DNA from: a virus
Direction: 5' to 3' (one strand)
Virus record (IMG/VR): IMGVR_UViG_3300020122_000238
Span: 1-64,000 of that record
Length of the DNA: 64,000 nucleotides
Position 1 is the stretch's first letter. Every line of letters begins with the position of its first letter. This document shows positions 35,360 through 44,885 of this stretch, one piece after another. The notes beneath the pieces were generated by a model, which was not told the origin of the DNA, searched no databases, and saw nothing but the letters and a program-made list of their open reading frames with translations. A program made the position numbers and the translations under genes.

Positions 35360-37181
35360 AATTTCCAACGCCACCACGCGATTCACTTCGATGCCGTCGC
35401 AAAACCGTCGGCATACAACTCCACATATTGCGCAGGGGGAAGGTGGGGGTCGTACCCCGCTCACCCCCAACGAGCGTGAAGCCCGGCGGCAGCAACGTGC
35501 CATACGTCAAAACAACCGCACCGCGGCGATGAATGGCGCGTTCTCGGTGGACAACATCGGGGGCTCCAACACGGTTCAGGCTGGAGCACAGCAGACGTTC
35601 TCCGTCCAGATGTCCACGGACTTTCTGGAGCTTCCGCAGTCGATTCAAGAGAAGCGGGAGATTTACAAGCACTTTTACAACTCGGATCCGATCGTTGGGC
35701 AGGCTATCGACCTGCACACGGAGCTGCCTCTCTCGAAGGTTCGTCTGGCTACTCCGAAGCCCACCACAACTCCGAAGGGTTTCAAGAGCCCCGAGGACTA
35801 CGGCAAGTACATCCTCTCTCGCTTCGAGAAGATGTGTAGGAAGGTGAAGCTGTTCCAGCGACTCATCACGGCTGTCCACCACTACTGGCTCGACGGGACA
35901 TGCTGCATCTTCGCTGAGGACTCGGATGTCCAGGTTCCGTCTGAAATTGGGTATGACCGTCAAGTTGAGCTTCGAAGCTCGATCGATGACGAAGGCAACC
36001 CGATTGAAACGAAGGAAGACATCTGGGTTGAGCGTCCTGATCGAGAAGAGCAGGAACTCGCGCATTACCAGAAGAACTACAAGGGGTGGGACCGGCTGAT
36101 CGTTGTCCCTGTCGACCAGATCCGAGTCACGGCGTGGTCGTTCTCCGACCGCTTTCGTGTGGAGCTGATTCCCTCGGACCGTGATCGGGCAATCGTCGAG
36201 CAGGCTCGCATGGGAGACCCGGATGCCGAAGAGATGGCCTCCGACATCCCTGATGAGGTTCGCGAGCACATCGAGGATGGGCGGCTCATCCCTCTTGGAA
36301 CGGACCCCGACGAGGGGAGCTTTGCGTTCATCCTGACAGGACGCAAACAAGCAGGGGAAGAGCTGGGGGCGAGCATCCTCGATCGTTGTTTGAGAACTTT
36401 ATTTTACCGAGAGAAGCTCCGCCAGGCGCAGACGCAGATCGCCAGCCGGGCCATGACTCCGAAGCGCATCGTGTGGGCCGAAGACATCTCGGACGACGAT
36501 TGCGAGCAGCTTCGAGAGCAGGTCGACCTTTCGTTGGTCGACCCCGACTACTCGATCGTGGCCAACTACGAGATCCACTGGGAAGAGATGGGGTCGAAGG
36601 ACCGCCTCTTGGACCTCTCGGGGGAGTACGAGATCACGGATCGCCAGCTCCACGCGGGGCTTGGCGTCACGGAATCGCTTCTCTCGGGGGAGTCTCTCTA
36701 CTCGGGAGACCGGCTCAAGCTGGAGGTCATCAACACCCGCTACTTGTTCCTCCGGGAGATCCTTCAGGAGTACGTCGAGGAGTACCTGTTCAAGCCGGTT
36801 GCCCGTCGCATGGGCTTCGTCGAGAAGGATGAATGGGGCGAAGAGGTCGTGCTTTTTCCCAAGCTGTCGTTCACCCGGCTACCTCTTCGAGACAGCCAAG
36901 ACACGTACGACGCGCTCTTCAACCTCTATCAAAAGGGCTCAATCTCGATCGATGTCATCCTGGAAATGTTCAACATCGACCCGAACGACACCAAGCTCAA
37001 GATCGAAAAGGATATGTTTACCACCAACGACGCGACCTTCAACGAGGTCATGCGTGGCATCTATGGTGCGGTGGGGCAAAAGCTGGCTGACTCGACGGAC
37101 GTCACTGAGAAGATCGCTGCCTACCTCAAGCTCAAGATGACGGCACAGCCTGAAGGCGAGGGTGAGGATCGATTTGGTTGA
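35343..37181 (+). CDS. Portal protein
   Basis: Forms the dodecameric DNA channel at one capsid vertex. The 612-residue length, the position after the terminase, and segments such as EIYKHFYNSDPIVGQAIDLH, WLDGTCCIFAE and IVVPVDQIRVTAWSF match large-phage portals. The first 70 residues are Arg/Gln rich and probably disordered. A short AT-rich patch (about 36388-36408, coding RCLRTLFYRE) stands out in GC-rich DNA without breaking the frame. Confidence 0.85.
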   Translation: MPARGRISNATTRFTSMPSQNRRHTTPHIAQGEGGGRTPLTPNEREARRQQRAIRQNNRTAAMNGAFSVDNIGGSNTVQAGAQQTFSVQMSTDFLELPQSIQEKREIYKHFYNSDPIVGQAIDLHTELPLSKVRLATPKPTTTPKGFKSPEDYGKYILSRFEKMCRKVKLFQRLITAVHHYWLDGTCCIFAEDSDVQVPSEIGYDRQVELRSSIDDEGNPIETKEDIWVERPDREEQELAHYQKNYKGWDRLIVVPVDQIRVTAWSFSDRFRVELIPSDRDRAIVEQARMGDPDAEEMASDIPDEVREHIEDGRLIPLGTDPDEGSFAFILTGRKQAGEELGASILDRCLRTLFYREKLRQAQTQIASRAMTPKRIVWAEDISDDDCEQLREQVDLSLVDPDYSIVANYEIHWEEMGSKDRLLDLSGEYEITDRQLHAGLGVTESLLSGESLYSGDRLKLEVINTRYLFLREILQEYVEEYLFKPVARRMGFVEKDEWGEEVVLFPKLSFTRLPLRDSQDTYDALFNLYQKGSISIDVILEMFNIDPNDTKLKIEKDMFTTNDATFNEVMRGIYGAVGQKLADSTDVTEKIAAYLKLKMTAQPEGEGEDRFG

Positions 37182-37211
37182 TGTGTATCCTTCTATCAGG
37201 CGTGTCTGGTG

Positions 37212-40181
37212 ATGTTGCATTGGGCGACGAAGGATACGCATGAGCGGGAAGAGGAAGAGGCCGAGCGCCTTGTCCGTCCCGCCCCGAAGATCAAGCCTCC
37301 TCGGCGGGATCGTCGGCGGGAACAGGTGCGTCCTGAATCTGATCCGGACCTGAAGAACGAGTCCTCCAAAGACTTTTCCCTCAACTACAAGGGTTCTTTG
37401 AAGGGTCGTATCGTCGATCGCTTCCTCGAAGCCGCGAAGGACAACGGGAAGGTCAAGGTCGTCCGCAAGGAGACCGGAGAGACCACCTACATCAAGCCGG
37501 AGACGTTGAAGCAACGCTCCGACGAGTACTCCTTGCCCGAGGATGGGGACTCGGGTCCGGCATGGGCGCCCGAGGATCACGAAGCCCACATGCAGGGCAA
37601 GAAGCTCTGGGATGCTTCGAAGGCTGATCCCGAGCTGGCGTCGGTCTTCAAAGATCTGCTCAACCCGACCTCGCAAGGTGGCGGGTATGTGGCGAAGAGC
37701 ACCCCCAATCTGCCCGCAGAGATCATGATGCGGGGGCGTCCTCTCCCCGAAGGCGTCAAGACTCTTGGGCAGCTCGTCAAGGTCTTGAACCAGGGGAAGA
37801 AGAACCCCCCCAAGGCTCAAGAAGCACCCAAAGCTCCGGAGCCCCCCAAGGCGGAAGCTCCGGAAGCAGAGAAGGGTCCTGAAGAGGCTCCGAAGGGTCT
37901 TCCCCCTTCGGAGCCTCTTCAGGACCCTGATGAAGCTTCCGAGAAGCCCAAGGAAGACGCGAAGAAGCCCGAGAAGGCTCCTGAAGAGCCTCCGAAGGGC
38001 AAGGGGAAGACTCCAGAGCCGAAGAGGCGTCAGGCGGAAGAGTGGGAGCACATGGCCGCGAAGTCGGCCATTCTCGAAAACCTACCCCGTGGCGCCATGC
38101 GGGAGGGCTTGCTCGATGCGAACCTCCATCCGGATGATGTGGCGGATATCCTCGCGACCTACCATGCGGCCCGCTCGGGGGACATGGGGGCAAAGGCGGC
38201 GGAGAAGCTGCTCGGGAAGGCTCGGCATTGGTTTCAGCCGGACCCCACGAAGGTGTCTCTACCGAAGACGGGGAAGGACCAGGCTGGGAATGAGGTCCCG
38301 TTCGCCGAGCTTTCGCCTGATGAGCAGGCTGAGGCTGGGGCTCAACACCGAAATCGAACGGTGGCTTTGAGTCTTGCTGCGCATGACCAGGTGACTCGGT
38401 CGCTCACCCGTACGTTGGGGGCTCCCCCGGCGTTGGCTGACTTACTTTCCGCCTTCCTTCTACAGCAGAAGCCGCCGAAGGAAGGCGAGAAGGTCGACCC
38501 CGAGAAGGATGCTGCTCAGTCGAAAGATCTTGCCTCGAAGGTCTTCCAGAAGGTTCTGATGGAGGGCAAGGATGAGAAGATCGCCCCGGGGACGATCAAG
38601 AACGTCCTGGAGTTCACCCAGAGCAACCCGGCAGCTGAGCGTCTCGCGGTCTCCTACTTCCAAGCTCGTGACTACCAGACAGCTCGGTCTCGATTTCTAG
38701 ACCCATCGTCTCCCGAGCACATCTCGGAGCACCAAGGACCTACGGACATTGCTCGTGGGGTGGTCGATGGCAGCCGGTTCCTCATGGATCGCTCTCGGCT
38801 TTACCCGCCCATGGCTATCACACAGGACCCTGCGGGAGCTTTCCGGAACCGAGTGCTGAAGCATGTTCAGACGCTCAACCCGGAGAAGTACCCCTTCGTT
38901 CGGAATCATGTCGACAAGTACGAACGTCAGCTCTTCGATTCGGAGACTGCCCGTCACGAGAAGCTCGTGACGCGGACCATGGATCGGTACGAGAAGGTTG
39001 TTCAGAAGGTTCTCGACAAGCACGACAAGAGTATTGAAAAGCTCCGCTCGAAACATGAGGGGACCCTCGACGAGTACAAGGAGAAGGCCAAGGTCTTCGA
39101 CAAGGACTACCGAAAATACGTCAAAGAGAAGGTCAAGTTCCAGAAGTTCGTGCAAGAAGCCATGCGCAAGGGGAAGGACTATCGCGAGTCTCCTACCCAG
39201 GGGATGGAGCCGCCGAAGCCCCCTGAGCCGCCGAAGCCCCCGCCGGATCTGGACTTGCCTGACGTCCCTGAACTGCCTCCGGAACCGGAACTCCCCGAGC
39301 CTCCGGCGAAGCCGGTCCGGTATGGGTTGGGGGATGAAGACCAGGAAGAGGAGCGGGAACGACTCTGGGACGAGCAAAATCGCCAGATGACGGCCTCGTT
39401 TTCTTCTTATTCAGGGAGCAAGTCGATGGGTCTTCAGAACCGCCAGGCTGTCTATTGGGGGGTTGCCCCCTACCCGAAGGGGCATGAGGGCTTCGCCCCC
39501 TATACGAAGTGGAATCAAGTCCACGATCGTGATCTTGGGGAGAAGGATTTCACGAAGGTCCTCAAGTCGGCAAGGGAGTGGCTCAAAGCCCCTGTGTTGT
39601 CGAAGTCTGTGGAAGGGATTGAGCGGGACACCCAGCTACGGGCCGCTCTTGACCTCGCCATTCAAACGCTCGAAGACGGGAGGTACTCTGCGGGTTTCGA
39701 CCCCAAGACGTACAACTCTCTTCTCGCTCGGTTGGTTGGGAAGTCCGAAGACGAAACGCTGTTGACGGTCCATGCAGCCGCTGCTCACGGATCCGTTTAT
39801 GTTGCTACAGGAGAAGAACCCATGAGCGCATCCGCCGTAATCCGCAAGCAGGCCGCCGAAATGGCATCCACCAACCCCTCCGCCGCGTACGATCTCATCG
39901 TCCTCGCGGACAAGGTCGCTCAGGAAGAGCAACAGGAGAAGGCTCAGCAGTCCCAGGAACAGCAGAAGCAGGGTGGACAGGTGCCTCCCCAGTTCCTTGA
40001 GCACATGAAGGGCAAGGGGGACAAGAAGGACGACCAGAAGGACGACCAGGGTCAGGAACAGCAGAAGCAGGCTGCCTCCTACCGTGCCTTGAAGGCGTCG
40101 GTCATCGACTTCGCCACGAAGAACCCGGCGATGCGTCCCCACATCCGGCCGATTCTCCAGACCATCAAGAACCTCGGCTGA
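37212..40181 (+). CDS. Large head-region protein, Pro/Lys/Glu rich with coiled coil
   Basis: About 989 residues between portal and protease genes. In order: basic N-terminus, a folded part, a Pro/Glu/Lys linker (about 195-275) whose DNA holds a perfect inverted repeat, a helical region, a long coiled coil (about 590-655, e.g. KLRSKHEGTLDEYKEKAKVF), a second Pro-rich linker, and a Gln-rich end (KAQQSQEQQKQGGQ) closing with a compact helical tip. ATG 39822 with aggagaag upstream may give a 119-residue C-terminal product. A scaffold, internal head or portal-associated role is possible; no family recognised. Confidence 0.75.
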   Translation: MLHWATKDTHEREEEEAERLVRPAPKIKPPRRDRRREQVRPESDPDLKNESSKDFSLNYKGSLKGRIVDRFLEAAKDNGKVKVVRKETGETTYIKPETLKQRSDEYSLPEDGDSGPAWAPEDHEAHMQGKKLWDASKADPELASVFKDLLNPTSQGGGYVAKSTPNLPAEIMMRGRPLPEGVKTLGQLVKVLNQGKKNPPKAQEAPKAPEPPKAEAPEAEKGPEEAPKGLPPSEPLQDPDEASEKPKEDAKKPEKAPEEPPKGKGKTPEPKRRQAEEWEHMAAKSAILENLPRGAMREGLLDANLHPDDVADILATYHAARSGDMGAKAAEKLLGKARHWFQPDPTKVSLPKTGKDQAGNEVPFAELSPDEQAEAGAQHRNRTVALSLAAHDQVTRSLTRTLGAPPALADLLSAFLLQQKPPKEGEKVDPEKDAAQSKDLASKVFQKVLMEGKDEKIAPGTIKNVLEFTQSNPAAERLAVSYFQARDYQTARSRFLDPSSPEHISEHQGPTDIARGVVDGSRFLMDRSRLYPPMAITQDPAGAFRNRVLKHVQTLNPEKYPFVRNHVDKYERQLFDSETARHEKLVTRTMDRYEKVVQKVLDKHDKSIEKLRSKHEGTLDEYKEKAKVFDKDYRKYVKEKVKFQKFVQEAMRKGKDYRESPTQGMEPPKPPEPPKPPPDLDLPDVPELPPEPELPEPPAKPVRYGLGDEDQEEERERLWDEQNRQMTASFSSYSGSKSMGLQNRQAVYWGVAPYPKGHEGFAPYTKWNQVHDRDLGEKDFTKVLKSAREWLKAPVLSKSVEGIERDTQLRAALDLAIQTLEDGRYSAGFDPKTYNSLLARLVGKSEDETLLTVHAAAAHGSVYVATGEEPMSASAVIRKQAAEMASTNPSAAYDLIVLADKVAQEEQQEKAQQSQEQQKQGGQVPPQFLEHMKGKGDKKDDQKDDQGQEQQKQAASYRALKASVIDFATKNPAMRPHIRPILQTIKNLG
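37873..37928. repeat. Perfect 25-bp inverted repeat, 6-base loop, inside a gene
   Basis: Bases 37873-37897 (AGGGTCCTGAAGAGG... ) are exactly complementary in reverse to 37904-37928, with loop TCTTCC. It encodes part of a Pro/Glu-rich linker (EKGPEEAPKGLPPSEP). Such a stem in mRNA or extruded DNA would be very stable and is not expected by chance. Confidence 0.97.
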
Positions 40182-40189
40182 GGGCCTGA

Positions 40190-40212
40190 GTCGCTCAGGG
40201 ATCCTGAGCGAC
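40190..40212. terminator. Hairpin after the large head-region gene
   Basis: GTCGCTCAGG and CCTGAGCGAC pair perfectly around GAT, nine bases past the stop. No T-run follows (cccccttcc), so it may be an mRNA stabiliser or a weak terminator rather than a classic one. Confidence 0.5.
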
Positions 40213-40238
40213 CCCCTTCCACCCCCGGAGAATTCTCA

Positions 40239-40616
40239 ATGAGCAACATGAAGTTCGCGTCCAAGGACGCCAGCCGTATCCTCGGGCGTCTCGACGTCCT
40301 CGCCAAGACCATCCAGGAGAAGTACGCCGACTTCGGTTTCTCCTTCGATGATGCCAAGGGGATGGTCAACGATCTCGACACCGTGGCCGATCGTGTCGAG
40401 ATCGACTCCTTCGGCAAGGAGTCGTTCACCTCTCGTCAGGCGGAGGTGCTCCAGAAGGAGTCCGACGAGCCGTACATGGGAACGTACAAGAACCCCATGC
40501 AGCCCATTCAGACGGAGTCCGACGAGCCGTACATGAAGGCTTACGGGGATGACCAGTCGTCGGCTGTGATTCACGGCAAGGCGGAGAACGGTCGGCCTCT
40601 CGCACAGGGCCACTGA
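40239..40616 (+). CDS. Hypothetical protein with ESDEPYM repeat, 125 aa
   Basis: Helical N-terminus (ILGRLDVLAKTIQEKYADF) and a C-terminal half with the direct repeat ESDEPYMGTYKN / ESDEPYMKAYGD, encoded by near-identical DNA about 60 bases apart (40458 and 40518). cggag lies upstream of ATG. Function unknown; probably a minor head component. Confidence 0.7.
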   Translation: MSNMKFASKDASRILGRLDVLAKTIQEKYADFGFSFDDAKGMVNDLDTVADRVEIDSFGKESFTSRQAEVLQKESDEPYMGTYKNPMQPIQTESDEPYMKAYGDDQSSAVIHGKAENGRPLAQGH

Positions 40617-40710
40617 TCCGGCTCTGTCCCGAAATGAACTCCGACGAGAAGTCTTCAATGGGGTCGTCCCACGAAATGACCATCCTGGTGAAGTGGCGGG
40701 AAGGGCTGAC

Positions 40711-41424
40711 GTGAGTATCGATTATTGGGCATTGGCAGCCGACTTCAAGACTGGGGATACCGTGCAACGGTTCGCTCCCGGTCTTGGGGGTCTATCGCTA
40801 TCGCCCTTCATGGGGAGGGTGACGGCGGTCCACAAGGGCTTGGGAGTCCTCGATGTCCAGTGGCCCTATGGTGTGGAACGCATGTTTCCAGACGACATCG
40901 TTCGGGTCGACCCTCGTCTGTCCGTGTATCTTCCTCCGACGCTCGACCAGTCGTACTCCTCGTACGACACCCAAAAGCAAGCCTCCGCTGGGACCTGGCG
41001 CACGCTGGAGGTCCCTCCTGACTTCCACAGGCACCTCGCTCAGCTTTGGGCCCGCAAGGCGAGCGACGTTTTGGCTTACGACGAGCTGTGGAAGAAGTAC
41101 GGCTCTTCGGTCTCGGATGCCATTCTACAGAGTGAGGTGCAGAAGTTCTACACCGTTGCCTCAACTCTTGTGGATCTGCGGATTCAGCAACACGCCATCA
41201 AGACGGCGGCATACTGGGTTTCGCAGAATCGGCAGTATCGGGTGACGAGCGAGGAGCACAACAGCCAGAAGCCTCTCTGCCCTCGGTGCGGCAGCATGAT
41301 GAGGAAGACCACCTACAAGATGGACAAGGGGGCACGGATGCGCCTCTTCGCCTGCCCCAAGGACCTCTTCCTTGTCAAGCAAACGGACCTTCTCGGACCT
41401 GGTGGAGAACCCATCGAATGGTGA
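40711..41424 (+). CDS. Zinc-ribbon hypothetical protein, 237 aa
   Basis: N-terminal SH3-like strand region (FKTGDTVQRFAPG, GRVTAVHKGLGVLDVQWPYG), helical middle, and C-terminal CPRCGSMMRKTTYKM with a later FACPKD, a partial zinc ribbon. GTG 40711 is preceded by gggaaggg. Its stop overlaps the next start. Confidence 0.7.
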   Translation: MSIDYWALAADFKTGDTVQRFAPGLGGLSLSPFMGRVTAVHKGLGVLDVQWPYGVERMFPDDIVRVDPRLSVYLPPTLDQSYSSYDTQKQASAGTWRTLEVPPDFHRHLAQLWARKASDVLAYDELWKKYGSSVSDAILQSEVQKFYTVASTLVDLRIQQHAIKTAAYWVSQNRQYRVTSEEHNSQKPLCPRCGSMMRKTTYKMDKGARMRLFACPKDLFLVKQTDLLGPGGEPIEW

Positions 41425-41690
41425 CAGGTGCTCGTGTTATCCAGCGCTTCTACCAAGAGAAGGCAGCCACCGAATCTGCTCAACTCGCTCAGCAGATCAA
41501 GGATCTGTTGGGTGCTATTGAGAAGGCTCAAAGCCAGGCTTCAAAAGCTGAGGCTGCGGGACAACTCGGTAGGGCAGATGGCCTTCGATCCAAGATCCGG
41601 GACTTCCGCCAGAAGCTCGAACGTGCTGAGCATGACCATGTGATGGCCTTGGACCGTGAGGCGCCCTTTGAGGCGGAGGAATCCAAGTGA
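41418..41690 (+). CDS. Small coiled-coil protein, 90 aa
   Basis: Almost wholly helical (QLAQQIKDLLGAIEKAQSQA, RSKIRDFRQKLERAEHDHVM). ATG 41418 overlaps the previous gene by seven bases and its end overlaps the next start, so three genes are coupled. Could be a head assembly chaperone or scaffold helper; not recognised. Confidence 0.7.
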   Translation: MVTGARVIQRFYQEKAATESAQLAQQIKDLLGAIEKAQSQASKAEAAGQLGRADGLRSKIRDFRQKLERAEHDHVMALDREAPFEAEESK

Positions 41691-42022
41691 GTACCGTTGA
41701 TGCGGGATGGTTCCACAAGGACCTGAAGGACTTGGGGGATGGGGAGGGGAACTCTTACAACCTCGTGGGTCGTAATGGTATTCGCTACCCCTTCGACCAT
41801 GGGATCGTGATCGAAGGGGTAGCGAAGGACGGTCTGTTCCATGTCCAACAGGCTGGAGACAAGCTGGGGGTGAAGAACTCCCTCGCGGAAGCCAAAGCTC
41901 TGGCTCTCTCCAAGGCGGACTTCATGAAGTACGAGTACATGACAGGGATCCTGGCGACTCGTGTCCTTGCTCGTTTTCAAGCTGAATCGAAGGACGGCAA
42001 GCACCTTCCCACTCAGAAATGA
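41687..42022 (+). CDS. Hypothetical protein, 111 aa
   Basis: GTG 41687 overlaps the preceding stop. Contains a beta segment (YPFDHGIVIEGVAKDGLFHV) and a helix (AEAKALALSKADFMKYEYM). Lies immediately before the head protease gene. Function unknown. Confidence 0.65.
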   Translation: MSTVDAGWFHKDLKDLGDGEGNSYNLVGRNGIRYPFDHGIVIEGVAKDGLFHVQQAGDKLGVKNSLAEAKALALSKADFMKYEYMTGILATRVLARFQAESKDGKHLPTQK

Positions 42023-42030
42023 GCCACTAA

Positions 42031-43518
42031 ATGGCCTTCCTACGATACGCAAACGCAGCCATCGTCAAGCCGGACATCAAGTTCGCCGGCTGGGATGAGG
42101 TCAAGAGCAAGAGTCAGACGAAGGGGAACCCCTTTGCTGATCGTGCCGCTGCCAAGGTCGTCTTCCAGAAGTACGACCCTTCGAGCTTCATGCTCTCCCA
42201 CTGCACGATCATCGCCTCGGTCGACACAGAGGAGAGCCCGGCAGAGCTTGGGGATCAGGTTGTTGCGGGCTTCCCGATCAACCGCAAGTACAAAGATTGG
42301 CTGATCGCCCCCAAGACGTCGAAGTATATCAACAACAACCACGACGCCTGGGAGCGGAAGCTCCTCTTGTCGTGCTTCCGTACGTTCATCGGCGGGGAGA
42401 ACTACGTCGAACACATTCAGATCCCGGAGATGTCTCGCGGGAAGATCATCGATGCAGCGGCTCGGGACATCGGGGACTCCATATATGTGGACATTCTCGT
42501 GGCCACCGATAGGAAGCACCGCCCCCTCATCTCGGCCATCACGAGCGGGCAGCTTCAGACCCTCTCGATGGGGTGCCAGGTTGAGTTCACCGTCTGTACG
42601 AAGTGCGGCAACGTCGCCTACGACGAGACGCAGCTCTGCCCCGACATTCGTTACGCCAAGGGCAATGAATGGGTCGACGACTTCGGCAACAAGCGTCGAA
42701 TTGCAGAGCTGTGCGGGCACATCGCAGACGAACCCGGGAGCGTCAAGTTCATCGAGGCGAGCTGGGTTGCAAACCCAGCTTTCACTGGTGCCGTCCTCCG
42801 CAGCATCCTATCTCCCGAAGAGATTGCTTCTTATGGGGGTCAGATTCAGGCGGCATTCGCTGGGGGCACCCGGGTGGCAAATCCGGATCTCTTCCAGAAG
42901 GCTGCCTACAGCCTCATCCGGCAAGCTCAATTTGGGGGTGACGATACTCAGGAAAAGGAAGATGTCACCAAGCCGCCTACTCCCGCCCCCAAGGCACCGG
43001 AGAAGGCTCCCTTTGACAAGGCCGTTGATGACCTCGCAGCTACCCTCCAGGAGAAAGCTCTGGAGAAGGTGCGTGGGGACATGGCCAAGAGCGATTCCCC
43101 GATTGGGGACGCGAACAACAACGACAACCTCATCAAGTCCGCTCTCCGGAATCCTATTTGGAAAGAGGTGGCTCGTTCCTTGGTGGCGACTGTTGGGGGT
43201 GGTAGGTCTGCACGGCAAACCCTTTTGGGTCTCATCCTCCTCAAGACGGGTGGTTGGGGTGCCGTGCAAGCTTCGAAGATGCTCAGCGGACGTGAAATCC
43301 TGGCTGTTTCTCGTATTGTGGACCTTGCAAGCAAGCGAACCATGATGGCGGGAGAGGGTCGGATCTATCGAGCCGTGGTCGCGGTTGGGGGGACGTCCCG
43401 CTATCGTGATGTCACGCAATACATGACGGCTTGCTGTCATGCCCTCGGACGTGAGCCCTCCGAGGACGAGAAGAAGGCACTCTTGGTCAAGGGTCAACTC
43501 TTCTCGCTGGGTGCGTGA
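42031..43518 (+). CDS. Putative head maturation protease with zinc module
   Basis: Located between portal and scaffold/capsid genes, the usual prohead protease position. Candidate catalytic residues are Ser179 in QTLSMGCQV and His57 in MLSHCTIIAS, as in T4 gp21/HK97-type serine proteases. A Cys cluster (Cys189, 192, 203, 228 and His230) embedded after the Ser probably binds zinc, followed by VKFIEASWVANPAFTGAV, typical of large-phage versions. The C-terminal third (from 310) is a Pro/Lys linker plus helices, perhaps the self-cleaved or scaffold-binding part. Confidence 0.7.
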   Translation: MAFLRYANAAIVKPDIKFAGWDEVKSKSQTKGNPFADRAAAKVVFQKYDPSSFMLSHCTIIASVDTEESPAELGDQVVAGFPINRKYKDWLIAPKTSKYINNNHDAWERKLLLSCFRTFIGGENYVEHIQIPEMSRGKIIDAAARDIGDSIYVDILVATDRKHRPLISAITSGQLQTLSMGCQVEFTVCTKCGNVAYDETQLCPDIRYAKGNEWVDDFGNKRRIAELCGHIADEPGSVKFIEASWVANPAFTGAVLRSILSPEEIASYGGQIQAAFAGGTRVANPDLFQKAAYSLIRQAQFGGDDTQEKEDVTKPPTPAPKAPEKAPFDKAVDDLAATLQEKALEKVRGDMAKSDSPIGDANNNDNLIKSALRNPIWKEVARSLVATVGGGRSARQTLLGLILLKTGGWGAVQASKMLSGREILAVSRIVDLASKRTMMAGEGRIYRAVVAVGGTSRYRDVTQYMTACCHALGREPSEDEKKALLVKGQLFSLGA

Positions 43519-43607
43519 TTCTGTTTATAATTCGTCAGCCTACGTAAAACACGGTCGAGAACTTCTTCTCATCGTCTTCGGAGGCTGTCCCGATAGGGAG
43601 TCAAGAC
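43519..43607 (+). promoter_or_regulatory. Gap before the scaffold gene with TATAAT
   Basis: TATAAT at 43526-43531 resembles a -10 element, but nothing like TTGACA lies 16-18 bases upstream. A promoter using a phage sigma factor is possible. gggag at 43596 is the ribosome binding site of the next gene. Confidence 0.3.
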
Positions 43608-44885
43608 ATGCGTACACGCACCACCTGGAACCGAGATCAGATCAAGCAGGGGTCGTCGCGGACGGCAGAGGATCCCCGGTCCATGAATCAGGACCACCTC
43701 AGCCAACAGCCTTCGGCGGACAAGTACACCAACGGAGATCCGTCTTCATGGGCGGAGGACATTCACTCCCCCAATGAGTGGGAGAAGGAGTACTCGGGTG
43801 GGCAGACCAAGCGTGACGAGATCGGCATGCCGGAGAAGCGCCCCGAAACCTACAACCATCCTGAGAAGACGGCTGCGGCCGGGAACGAAGAGTTCTACAT
43901 GAAGAAGGCCGATTTCACCGTCAAGCTCGCAAGGATGATGCTCGGCAACACGGCACCTGAGTCGGCCATCGAGGATCAGGCGGTCAATCTGATGCATGTG
44001 CCGGATACGGCCCTCATCGCGACCTACGCCAGCCTCTCCGAGCGTCTCGCTCAGCAGGGTCAGTCACAGGAAGAGAAGGATCAGGAGCAGACTCAGCAGA
44101 AGCAGGCTGCCCTCCAGCTCCGCGCTCAGAAAGCCTTCCAAGCTGGTGATCTCGCCGGAGCCAAGCTGGCTCTCGATGAGGCCCTCGCCATGCCGGCCCC
44201 CACTGCGACGACTCCTGTCGACACCTCGACGGCCCCCTCGACCAGTGTCGCTGCGCCCGCGGCCATGCAGAGCACCCAGGCCCCCGCGGTGTCTGCGGAC
44301 ATCATGCAGGTTGTCCAGGCGGCTGTCACCGCTGCTCTCAAGCAGGCGGGTGTCCTTCGCGCGAACGATCAGCAGATGCCGCAACAGCAGCAGGTCTCGC
44401 AGCAGCAGATGCCCCAGATGCAGCAGTCGCAGCAGCAGATGCCGCAACAGCAGGTCTCACAGCAGGCTCCTCCGATGCAACAGCAGTCGGATGACGCTCT
44501 CCTCGACGACCTCATGGGCGGGATGGGCGGCGGCGACATGTCCGAGTCGGACATCGAGCTGGACGCCCCTCCGATGGACCTCGGCGATGGTGGGGAGATG
44601 CAGCTCGGTCCGGAGGACGACGTCCTCCGGACCCTCTTCGCAACCCAGGAGTCGCAGGACGCGGAGCAGGCACAGCAGGATCAGCAGGGCGCGCAACAGC
44701 AGAAGCAGGCTGGCATGGGCCGCACGGCTTCGACTCGCACGGTCGGGACTCGTCCCACGGGCGGCGTCTCGCGGGTCGGTGGCGGAGTGGCTGGCTCGGG
44801 CAATCGCTCAGGCAATGACATCGACAAGCTCTCGGCCCTCTGGCCCTCGGCTCCCGATGTTCGCGACGCCTTCAACATGAAGTGA
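43608..44885 (+). CDS. Candidate scaffolding protein, Gln/Met/Pro rich
   Basis: 425 residues directly before the decoration-like and capsid genes, the usual scaffold position. Hydrophilic N-terminus, a helical region (about 95-185) with EEKDQEQTQQKQAALQLRAQ, and a long Gln-rich low-complexity stretch (about 250-300, repeats of QQQMPQ and QQVSQQ), then an acidic segment and basic tail ending DVRDAFNMK. Low complexity and charge pattern fit a scaffold removed after capsid assembly; not proven. Confidence 0.6.
   Translation: MRTRTTWNRDQIKQGSSRTAEDPRSMNQDHLSQQPSADKYTNGDPSSWAEDIHSPNEWEKEYSGGQTKRDEIGMPEKRPETYNHPEKTAAAGNEEFYMKKADFTVKLARMMLGNTAPESAIEDQAVNLMHVPDTALIATYASLSERLAQQGQSQEEKDQEQTQQKQAALQLRAQKAFQAGDLAGAKLALDEALAMPAPTATTPVDTSTAPSTSVAAPAAMQSTQAPAVSADIMQVVQAAVTAALKQAGVLRANDQQMPQQQQVSQQQMPQMQQSQQQMPQQQVSQQAPPMQQQSDDALLDDLMGGMGGGDMSESDIELDAPPMDLGDGGEMQLGPEDDVLRTLFATQESQDAEQAQQDQQGAQQQKQAGMGRTASTRTVGTRPTGGVSRVGGGVAGSGNRSGNDIDKLSALWPSAPDVRDAFNMK

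Noticed and set aside
43503-43531. Host-type sigma-70 promoter using TATAAT at 43526
   Set aside because: No -35 hexamer at 16-18 bases upstream and no exact extended -10, so it is listed only as a weak regulatory region.
44370-44480. Tandem DNA repeat in the scaffold gene
   Set aside because: The cag-rich repeats encode a Gln/Met/Pro low-complexity tract with irregular units. This is explained by protein composition rather than a separate repeat element.
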